This document shows, piece after piece, positions 6,999 through 13,407 of a stretch of DNA of 18,268 nucleotides (positions within the stretch are counted from its first letter, which is position 1; each line of letters starts with the position of its first letter). The DNA is taken from positions 1-18,268 of the forward strand of contig CAMOUK010000026.1 of the NCBI GenBank assembly GCA_946626535.1. Direction: 5' to 3'. Source of the stretch: an uncultured Caryophanales bacterium. Its GTDB lineage: Bacteria > Bacillota_I > Bacilli_A > Acholeplasmatales > Anaeroplasmataceae. Both the position numbers and the translations under genes were made by a program. Under the pieces are notes generated by a model that had not been told where the DNA came from, did not search any database, and saw nothing but the letters and a program-made list of their open reading frames with translations.

Positions 6999-7027
6999 TT
7001 GATTTTGAAAATGTTTGATGCTATAAT
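6999..7027 (+). promoter_or_regulatory. Promoter of the HTH-DUF3990 / GNAT-fusion cassette
   Basis: TTGATT (6999-7004), a 17-base spacer, and TATAAT (7022-7027) with a TGc extension make a strong sigma-A type promoter. Transcription should begin near 7034, about 20 bases before the ATG at 7055, with GGAGAAAGGAGAG as ribosome binding region. Confidence 0.8.
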
Positions 7028-7054
7028 ATATGAGGAGAAAGGAGAGTTCTTTTT

Positions 7055-7906
7055 ATGAATTATAGAATATCAGAAGATTTAAAACTAATTCGTGAAATGC
7101 TTGGGTTATCTCAAGAAGAGATTGCTAGTATAATTGGACTAGATAAGAAGACAATTACTAGAATTGAAAATGAAGAGAATTATCCTTTTAACGATACATT
7201 AGAAAAGATTTATAGCTTTGCCTATAAAAAGGGTATTAAGCTAAATGAAATAAAGGAAATGCTTTATAAGGAGGAAAAGCCTTATTCAAAAATTATATTT
7301 CATGGCTCTAAATCCTTAATTGAAGGTAAGATATCACCTGATGTTGGTAGATTAACAAATGATTTTGGTAGAGGCTTTTATTGCGGAGAATCAATTGAAC
7401 AAACCACATCCTTTGTTTCTAAGTTTTCGGATTCATCAATTTATATTATTGAATTTGTAGATGATGAATTAAAATGTCAAAGATTTAATGTAGATCAGGA
7501 ATGGATGCTTGCGGTTGCATATTTTAGAGGTCGTTTAAATGATTATAAGAATCATCCATATATCAAAAGAATAATTAATAAAATTAACAATTCTGATTAT
7601 ATCTGTGCACCTATAGCTGATAATAGAATGTTTAGAATAATAGATAGATTTATAGATGGTGAAATAACAGATGAGCAATGTAAGCATTGCTTAGCTGCTA
7701 CTAGCTTAGGTAACCAATATGTCTTTTTAACTGAAAGAGCAATATCTAGTTTAAATATTTTAGAAAGATGCTATATTTCTGCTTTAGAAAGAGATTATTA
7801 TTTGAAGCAGAAGGAATATGATTTAAATGATTCGGATAATAAGGTAAAATCTGCATTAATTAAATATAAAAGAGAAGGAAAATACATTGAGGAGATTTTA
7901 TCATGA
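7055..7906 (+). CDS. XRE helix-turn-helix fused to DUF3990 (ADP-ribosyltransferase-like) domain
   Basis: A 283-residue two-domain protein. Residues 5-68 are an XRE/Cro-type HTH (LGLSQEEIASIIGLDKKTI, RIENEENYP), so it should bind DNA, probably the ACAAGT sites upstream. Residues about 78-235 match DUF3990: FHGS (82-85), a TNDFGRGFYCGES segment (101-113), YICAPIADNRMFRIIDRFI (182-200) and QYVFLTE (221-227). DUF3990 has been placed in the ADP-ribosyltransferase superfamily; by that model H83, Y109 and Q221 would be the catalytic triad, which is inference here. DUF3990 proteins often lie next to small antitoxin-like partners. The next gene overlaps by 4 bp and begins with such a partner-type domain. 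A DNA-binding toxin or a stress-linked modifier are both possible; its target is unknown. Confidence 0.82.
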   Translation: MNYRISEDLKLIREMLGLSQEEIASIIGLDKKTITRIENEENYPFNDTLEKIYSFAYKKGIKLNEIKEMLYKEEKPYSKIIFHGSKSLIEGKISPDVGRLTNDFGRGFYCGESIEQTTSFVSKFSDSSIYIIEFVDDELKCQRFNVDQEWMLAVAYFRGRLNDYKNHPYIKRIINKINNSDYICAPIADNRMFRIIDRFIDGEITDEQCKHCLAATSLGNQYVFLTERAISSLNILERCYISALERDYYLKQKEYDLNDSDNKVKSALIKYKREGKYIEEILS

Positions 7907-8955
7907 AAGATATGGATAGAGAATGTCGTAGGCTTTGTGATATCCAAGCTGAATTGTTTGAAAAATCTGTGAAATGCTTAGAGATGAGCTCTGAGGTATT
8001 TGTCCGTAGATTTATGAATTCTAAAATAGCTCTAGAGCTTGATAATGAAGCATTTTTAGATGATAGTAAGACAATAGATGATATTTTTATTGAATTAGAT
8101 AAGCAATATGGTAAAACAACATATGGCACAAAAAAATATAACGCTGATGCAATGTATTGGGCAGGATATTTATATAGATGTTTTTCCTATACGTATGAAA
8201 TATCGTCTAAACAGGCCTATAAGGTTATTCCATTAAAGGAAGCTATTTCAGTATATGAGCCATATCATAGCTTAGATATTACCCACGCTATAGAAAGAAT
8301 TTTAGAGGCTAAAAATATTTCTTATAATAAGGATGATTTATTAAAAAAAGGTGTTCATATATTAAAAAGAATAAGAAATCAAAAGGATAATAATCCTTAT
8401 TCAAGATTTCCTGTATTTGAAAATGATAGATTTATTATAAGGCATATTAGTAGTAGAGATATTGATGATTTATTAAAGGTTTATTCTGATAAAAAAGCAC
8501 AGCCTTTCTTTAATTTTGATAATTGCCATGGAGATGATTTTTGCTACACTACCTTAGAACAAATAAAGCATGCACTTGATTTTTGGAAATATTCATATTT
8601 GAAAGGCTACTTTGTTCGCTGGTCAATATATGATAAATCAAACGCCTCTATTGTTGGCACGATTGAACAATTTAATCGTAGGGCAAATGATTATTTTGAT
8701 AATTGCTCATTATTACGATTAGATTTAAGAAGTGATTATGAAGAAAAAGAAGTTATAAAAGAAATATTAAAAATGATAATTCCTTCATCCTTTTATCTAT
8801 TTAAAACAAATAGAATAGTAACAAAGGCATTTGATGGAGCAGATGCAAGAAAGGAAGCTTTAAAGGAATTAGACTTTAGTGCTACAAATGAGCGGCTTAT
8901 TGGTGATGATGGTACAAAATATTATGGTTATTATGAACTTAAAGCTACTTGCTGA
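7903..8955 (+). CDS. Helical partner-type domain fused to a GNAT-like acetyltransferase domain
   Basis: 350 residues. Residues 1-137 are a helical domain (CDIQAELFEKSV, VFVRRFMNSKIALELD, YGTKKYNADAMYWAGYLYRC, SSKQAYKVI) of the type I associate from memory with DUF3990 partners in Clostridia; it has no named function that I know. After a linker, residues 172-346 resemble RimJ/RimL-type GNAT enzymes (FIIRHISSRDIDDLLKVYSD, then VRWSIYD...IVGTIEQF, ending in GDDGTKYYGYYEL). The acetyl-CoA loop expected after strand 4 reads LRLDLRSDYEEKEVIK (271-286) and lacks the usual Q/R-x-x-G-x-G/A. The ORF overlaps the HTH-DUF3990 stop by 4 bp (ATGA), so the two are co-produced. An antitoxin or neutralising enzyme is the simplest reading, but alternative roles are open. 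Confidence 0.72.
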   Translation: MKDMDRECRRLCDIQAELFEKSVKCLEMSSEVFVRRFMNSKIALELDNEAFLDDSKTIDDIFIELDKQYGKTTYGTKKYNADAMYWAGYLYRCFSYTYEISSKQAYKVIPLKEAISVYEPYHSLDITHAIERILEAKNISYNKDDLLKKGVHILKRIRNQKDNNPYSRFPVFENDRFIIRHISSRDIDDLLKVYSDKKAQPFFNFDNCHGDDFCYTTLEQIKHALDFWKYSYLKGYFVRWSIYDKSNASIVGTIEQFNRRANDYFDNCSLLRLDLRSDYEEKEVIKEILKMIIPSSFYLFKTNRIVTKAFDGADARKEALKELDFSATNERLIGDDGTKYYGYYELKATC

Positions 8956-8986
8956 TATATTGCTTTTTTTCTCGAGCAAAAGAAAG

Positions 8987-8992
8987 TATAAT
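8987..8992 (+). promoter_or_regulatory. Possible -10 box for the ABC importer operon
   Basis: TATAAT lies 20 bases before the ATPase start codon. No good -35 is present at 16-18 bases (the region is a T-run; TTGCTT at 8960-8965 is 21 bases away). A start near 8999 would leave a leader barely containing the GAGGA site at 9000-9004. No convincing terminator separates it from the upstream gene, so read-through may also supply transcription. Confidence 0.35.
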
Positions 8993-9012
8993 TATGTTTG
9001 AGGATTTATATT

Positions 9013-10086
9013 ATGAAGATAAGTATTAAGAATTTAAGTAAGGTATTTATTGATAAAAAGAATATAAAAGAAATCTATGCGGTTAATGATATAAATTTAG
9101 AAATAGCTGATGGTAAGCTAATTGGACTTTTAGGACCATCTGGCTGTGGAAAATCTACTATGCTTAACATGCTATCAGGATTGATGGAGCCTAGCTGTGG
9201 AACCATTTTATTTGATGATGAGGATGTTACATTTTTAAATGCTTATAATAGAAATGTTGGTTTAGTTTTCCAAAATTATTCATTATATCCTCATATGACA
9301 GTTTTAGAAAATATAGTTTTTCCACTATTTAATTTAAAGTATAAGAAAAAGGATGCTTATCTAATTGCTAGTAAGATGGCATCGATTTGTCAGATAGAAA
9401 ACCTATTAGATAGAAGACCTAAGGAATTATCAGGTGGTCAGCAACAGCGTGTCGCTATCGCAAGAGCCTTAGCTAAAAGACCTGATGTATTGCTTTTAGA
9501 TGAACCTTTAAGCAATCTAGATGCAAGGCTTCGTCTTCAAATGAGAGAAGAAATAAAAAGAATTCAAAAGGAAACAAATGTAACTACAGTCTTTGTTACT
9601 CATGATCAGGAAGAGGCAATGTCTATCTGCGATTTAATATGTGTAATGAAGGATGGTAAAATCCAGCAATATGATGAGCCACAGGTTATTTATGATGATC
9701 CAAAGAATTTATTTGTTGCAAAATTCTTAGGAACACCACAAATAAATGTATTTGAGGGCTATGTATTAGATAATAAGCTTTATATCAATGATGATTATAT
9801 TATGGATTTTAAATGTGATAATAAAAATGTTTATGTAGGTATTAGAGCGGAAGGCTTTAATACAGAAAGTACAGGAACATTTAGATGTAAGGTTTTAAAT
9901 ATTGAGGTTTTAGGAAGAGACATTTCTATTATTTCAACTAATGAAAAGGCTCTAAATAATCCAGTTAGAGCGATAGTTGATAATAATGATGTTGTTCCTA
10001 AGCTTGAAGAAGAAATTAAATTTATTATAAATCCTAAAAAGGTATTTGTTTTTGATAAGGAAACTGAAGAAAGAATATATGGATAA
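9013..10086 (+). CDS. ABC importer ATPase, CUT1 (MsmK/UgpC-like) family
   Basis: This 357-residue protein hydrolyses ATP to drive a binding-protein-dependent importer at the cytoplasmic side of the membrane. Walker A GPSGCGKST (41-49), Q-loop VFQNYSLYPH (85-94), signature LSGGQQQRVAIARAL (139-153), Walker B VLLLDE (159-164), D-loop SNLD (167-170) and H197 in FVTHDQEE are all intact. After about residue 235 comes a C-terminal TOBE/OB-type regulatory domain typical of the carbohydrate CUT1 subfamily. The ATG at 9013 is chosen over a TTG at 8998 because GAGGA (9000-9004) has ideal spacing to it and the TTG would overlap that site. The stop overlaps the first permease by 8 bp. Having its own ATPase gene contrasts with Bacillota operons that rely on a shared MsmX. 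Confidence 0.93.
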   Translation: MKISIKNLSKVFIDKKNIKEIYAVNDINLEIADGKLIGLLGPSGCGKSTMLNMLSGLMEPSCGTILFDDEDVTFLNAYNRNVGLVFQNYSLYPHMTVLENIVFPLFNLKYKKKDAYLIASKMASICQIENLLDRRPKELSGGQQQRVAIARALAKRPDVLLLDEPLSNLDARLRLQMREEIKRIQKETNVTTVFVTHDQEEAMSICDLICVMKDGKIQQYDEPQVIYDDPKNLFVAKFLGTPQINVFEGYVLDNKLYINDDYIMDFKCDNKNVYVGIRAEGFNTESTGTFRCKVLNIEVLGRDISIISTNEKALNNPVRAIVDNNDVVPKLEEEIKFIINPKKVFVFDKETEERIYG

Positions 10087-10996
10087 GAAGAATAATTGGA
10101 AGGCATGGCTATATTTACTTCCGGCACTAATATTATTAATAATTTTTATGCTTTATCCTTTAGAGGATGTTTTTGTTTATGCCTTTGAAGAAAACTATAC
10201 ATTTGTAGAAAAAACATATACTGGTGTAGGCTTTGAAAATTTTGAACATCTATTTTTAGATGATGCAGGTAAGTTTTATTGGGATTCAGAATTTTTAACA
10301 GCTGTTAAAAATACCTTTATTATCGTATTTATAACTGTGCCTATATCAACTATAATATCTCTTTTAATCGCAGTAGGCTTAAATGCTATAAAGCCACTTA
10401 GGAAATTATTTGAAACAATATTTTTCCTACCATATGTTACAAATACGTTAGCTGTTGGCTTAGTATTTATGATTATGTTTAATAAGAGTGGATCTAATGT
10501 AGGCTTAATTAATAATTTCTTAGGCTGGTTTGGTGTAAATCCTATAGATTGGATAGATGGAAGCTATGGCTCTAAGATGTTTGTTTTATGCTTCTATGTA
10601 ATATGGAATGTTATGCCATTTAAGATTTTAGTTTTAATTGGTGCGATTACATCAGTTAGAAAGCAGTATTATGATGCTGCAATGATAGATCATGCATCTA
10701 AATGGACAACATTTAGACATATTACAGTTCCAATGATTTCACCTATGATTTCATATTTAGTTATTACAGGCTTTATTGGAGCCTTTAAGGAATATAATAA
10801 TGCGGTAGCTATTTTCGGTTCTGATTTAAAGGGCGCTGAAATGAATACGATAGTTGGCTATATTTACGATAAGCTTTATGTAGATGGTCTAGGTTATGTA
10901 TCTTATGCTGCGGCAGGTGCTGTGATTTTATTTATCATTATTATGACTATTACTGCTATTAATTTATTAGTTAGTAAGAAGCATACTTATTACTAG
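10079..10996 (+). CDS. ABC importer permease 1, CUT1 (UgpA/MalF-like)
   Basis: A 305-residue inner-membrane permease with about six spans (for example 11-28, 79-100, 112-134, 167-190, 222-240 and 276-298). The ATPase-coupling EAA loop is YYDAAMIDHASKWTTFRHIT (197-216), followed by VP. The start is the ATG at 10079, 8 bp inside the ATPase gene; an upstream TTG at 10046 would give a longer overlap and no better binding site. A large outer loop between spans 1 and 2 (about 32-75) is seen in MalF/UgpA-type subunits. It should pair with permease 2, encoded 9 nt downstream. The substrate is not evident from the sequence. Confidence 0.9.
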   Translation: MDKKNNWKAWLYLLPALILLIIFMLYPLEDVFVYAFEENYTFVEKTYTGVGFENFEHLFLDDAGKFYWDSEFLTAVKNTFIIVFITVPISTIISLLIAVGLNAIKPLRKLFETIFFLPYVTNTLAVGLVFMIMFNKSGSNVGLINNFLGWFGVNPIDWIDGSYGSKMFVLCFYVIWNVMPFKILVLIGAITSVRKQYYDAAMIDHASKWTTFRHITVPMISPMISYLVITGFIGAFKEYNNAVAIFGSDLKGAEMNTIVGYIYDKLYVDGLGYVSYAAAGAVILFIIIMTITAINLLVSKKHTYY

Positions 10997-11005
10997 AGGT
11001 GGCTT

Positions 11006-11911
11006 ATGGAAAATAATCTTGAGAATAAAATTCATTTAAAATTACAAAGCCTAAAAAGAAGACAAAAGACTCTTAAAATAATTGGTCAGGTTATTGTCTA
11101 TATATTATTAACTATCTGGGCATTAATAGTACTATTTCCATTTTATTGGATGATATTTGTATCTTTAAGAAACGCAGCTGAATATGGTAGTGAGCTTACT
11201 CATCCACTTTTCAGTACTAATTTAACATTTAAGAATTATGTCGATGTTTGGACTACAACTGAACGGACAAGAGATTTAGGTAGATTTATGCTAAATACCG
11301 TAGTATTTTCTGTAACTACCACAGTCTTAATGCTTGTTGTTACAGTACTTGCGGCCTTCGCATTTGCTAGATTAGATTTTTATGGAAAGAATATAGTATT
11401 TACTATTTTCTTAGCTATGATGATGATACCAAATGAATTAGTAATAATTACTAACTATATTACTGTTGGAGCCTTCAACATGTATAATTCATTTGCTGGT
11501 TTAATTTTACCTTCAATATTATCGATATTTTATATCTATTTATTAAGGCAAAACTTCATGCAGGTACCAGATGATATGTATTATGCAGCTAAGGTTGATG
11601 GAACTAGCGATTTTGGTTATTTGACTAAGGTATTGCTTCCTATTTCAAAACCAACAATTATCACAATTGTTATTTTGAAATTTATTGAATGCTGGAATTC
11701 ATATGTATGGCCAAGAGCTATAACTGATGATCCTGATCTATATTTAGTAAGTATGGGTATTCAGGCAATTAGAAAATCAACATATGGTGATTTTGGTATT
11801 ACTTTAATGATGGCAGCAGCATTTTCAATGTCGTTACCACTATTAATAGTCTTTATTGTCTTTAGAAAGCAAATAATGGCTGGTGTTCAAAGAACAGGTA
11901 CGAAAGGATAA
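11006..11911 (+). CDS. ABC importer permease 2, CUT1 (UgpE/MalG-like)
   Basis: A 301-residue permease with a cytoplasmic N-terminus and about six spans (24-52, 95-120, 130-150, 160-180, 212-232, 268-288). The EAA coupling loop MYYAAKVDGTSDFGYLTKVL (191-210), continuing with LPISKP, is clear, and the protein ends in the family-typical QRTGTKG (MalG/UgpE proteins end in -G-VKG). It has an AGAGGTGG ribosome binding site and lies 9 nt after permease 1 and 4 nt before the binding protein gene. It forms the transport heterodimer with permease 1. Confidence 0.92.
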   Translation: MENNLENKIHLKLQSLKRRQKTLKIIGQVIVYILLTIWALIVLFPFYWMIFVSLRNAAEYGSELTHPLFSTNLTFKNYVDVWTTTERTRDLGRFMLNTVVFSVTTTVLMLVVTVLAAFAFARLDFYGKNIVFTIFLAMMMIPNELVIITNYITVGAFNMYNSFAGLILPSILSIFYIYLLRQNFMQVPDDMYYAAKVDGTSDFGYLTKVLLPISKPTIITIVILKFIECWNSYVWPRAITDDPDLYLVSMGIQAIRKSTYGDFGITLMMAAAFSMSLPLLIVFIVFRKQIMAGVQRTGTKG

Positions 11912-11915
11912 GAAT

Positions 11916-13331
11916 ATGAAGAAAAAATTACTATTTATATTTAGCTTCCTATTGTTTTTAACATCATGCCATGGAACACTTGTTCCAAAGGGTGAAAAGG
12001 TTATTGTCGATAATAGCTTTAAAATGCCTGAGGAGTTTGATGAGACAAGACAATATGAGATTAAATTTTGGGCTAAAAATGATAATGATAAAAATCAACA
12101 AAAAACATATGAGAAGGCTGTAGAGGATTTTGAAAAGATTTATCCAAATATTAAGGTAAATATTAAGCAATATACCGATTATAAGGATATTAATGCTGAT
12201 GTTATTACAGCTCTATCAAATAATACAGTTCCAAATATATGCTTTACATATCCAGATTATGTAGCTTCCTATAAGAAGGGTGCTAATGTAGTCTATGAGC
12301 TAGATGAATTTATAAATGATGAAAGCTATGGTCTAGGTGGAACAAAGGTTAAATTTAATGGACCTAAAAAAAGTGATATGGTAGCTAAGTTTTTAGAAGA
12401 AGGAATAATTGATGGTAAGCAATATACAATGCCATTTATGAGATCTTCTGAATGTTTATACTTTAATAAGACATATCTTGTAGAAAATGGTTTTGAAATC
12501 CCAGAGGTATTTACCTGGGATTACATATGGGAAATATGTGATTATGCTTATAAAAAATCAGTAGCTGATGGCATACCAGAATTCTATCCATTTATCTATA
12601 AATCAAGCGATAATATGTTTATTGAGCTATGCTATCAAAATAATAATCCTTATACAAATGATAAGGGAGAAGCCTTATTATTTAATGATTCAAATACCTC
12701 AATGTTATTATCTTTATCTGATAAGGTAAATAATAAATTATATGAGATATTTGATAGAGTATCATACCCTGGAAACTGGATGAATAAGGGCTTATGTATA
12801 TTTGCGGTAGATTCTACAGCAGGAGCTACATGGATGGGCTCTGGAGCGCCTAATTTAGATATAAAGCCAGAGGAGGTAGTTCAATTTGAAACTGGTGTTT
12901 CAATTATCCCCCAGGTTAGCAAGGATAATGTTAAGATGATATCTCAAGGACCATCTATGTGCTTATTTAATTCTGGAGATATTCAAAAGGATTTAGCTTC
13001 ATGGTTGTTTATGCAATTCCTACTTACAAATGATATTCAAATATCATATGCTAAATCAGAAGGGTATGTTCCAGTAACTACCTTAGCTACTAGTTCACAA
13101 GAATATAAAAATTACTTAAATAGCGAATTTGAATATGATGTTAAAATAGCCGCTACTAAGGTTGTTTTAGATAATATTTCAAATACATTTGTAACCCCAG
13201 TTTTTGATGGTTCATCAAAATCTAGAGCTGCTTCAGCTTATTTAATTAAGGCAGTTACAAGTGGTAGATATACTACTAAGGAAAAAATAGAAGAATTGTA
13301 TAAAAAAACTAAGAATCTATATAGTATATAA
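11916..13331 (+). CDS. Extracellular solute-binding lipoprotein, family 1
   Basis: The binding protein of this importer, 471 residues from the ATG at 11916. A GTG at 11883 would add 11 residues ahead of the signal peptide and overlap permease 2, while AAAGGAT just before 11916 is a proper ribosome binding site. The signal is MKKK plus a hydrophobic stretch with lipobox LTSC, giving a lipidated Cys18 on the outer face of the membrane. The mature part follows the family-1 plan: YEIKFWAKNDNDKNQQKTYEKAV-type first strand and helix, FEKIYPNIKVNIKQYTDY, NICFTYPDY, and MPFMRSSECLYFNK at the hinge. Family 1 proteins bind oligosaccharides or sugar derivatives. No glycosidase, LacI-type regulator or sugar kinase lies in the window, so the ligand cannot be named. 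Confidence 0.9.
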   Translation: MKKKLLFIFSFLLFLTSCHGTLVPKGEKVIVDNSFKMPEEFDETRQYEIKFWAKNDNDKNQQKTYEKAVEDFEKIYPNIKVNIKQYTDYKDINADVITALSNNTVPNICFTYPDYVASYKKGANVVYELDEFINDESYGLGGTKVKFNGPKKSDMVAKFLEEGIIDGKQYTMPFMRSSECLYFNKTYLVENGFEIPEVFTWDYIWEICDYAYKKSVADGIPEFYPFIYKSSDNMFIELCYQNNNPYTNDKGEALLFNDSNTSMLLSLSDKVNNKLYEIFDRVSYPGNWMNKGLCIFAVDSTAGATWMGSGAPNLDIKPEEVVQFETGVSIIPQVSKDNVKMISQGPSMCLFNSGDIQKDLASWLFMQFLLTNDIQISYAKSEGYVPVTTLATSSQEYKNYLNSEFEYDVKIAATKVVLDNISNTFVTPVFDGSSKSRAASAYLIKAVTSGRYTTKEKIEELYKKTKNLYSI

Positions 13332-13332
13332 A

Positions 13333-13361
13333 TTGACTAATATTGATTATTATTTTATAAT
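13333..13361 (+). promoter_or_regulatory. Near-consensus promoter of the triple-repeat lipoprotein gene
   Basis: TTGACT (13333-13338), a 17-base spacer and TATAAT (13356-13361) differ from the sigma-A consensus at one position. The start would be near 13368, giving a 40-nt leader with AGAGGG (13391-13396) before the ATG. TTGAT (13343-13347) and ATCAA (13363-13367) form a small inverted repeat around the -10 box, a possible regulatory site. The strength suggests high expression of the lipoprotein independent of the importer operon, from which no terminator separates it. Confidence 0.85.
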
Positions 13362-13407
13362 TATCAAGTAGTTTAAAAATAAAAAAATAAAGAGGGAAAG
13401 AAAGAAA

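Noticed and set aside
8941..8970. AAAGC (8941-8945) and GCTTT (8962-8966) followed by a T-run as terminator of the HTH-DUF3990 cassette
   Set aside because: The stem has only 5 bp and the loop is 16 bases, too weak to call a terminator with confidence.
8998..9012. TTG at 8998 as start of the ABC ATPase
   Set aside because: The ATG at 9013 has a well-spaced GAGGA site which the TTG overlaps, and family members begin at the equivalent of the ATG.
9831..10127. 98-codon open frame on the - strand across the ATPase end
   Set aside because: It runs antisense through conserved coding sequence, has no ribosome binding site, and shows no protein-like features.
13343..13367. A/T palindrome TTGAT...ATCAA around the lipoprotein -10 box as a defined operator
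   Set aside because: The arms are 5 bp and A/T-rich; it is noted with the promoter but not enough to stand as a separate operator.
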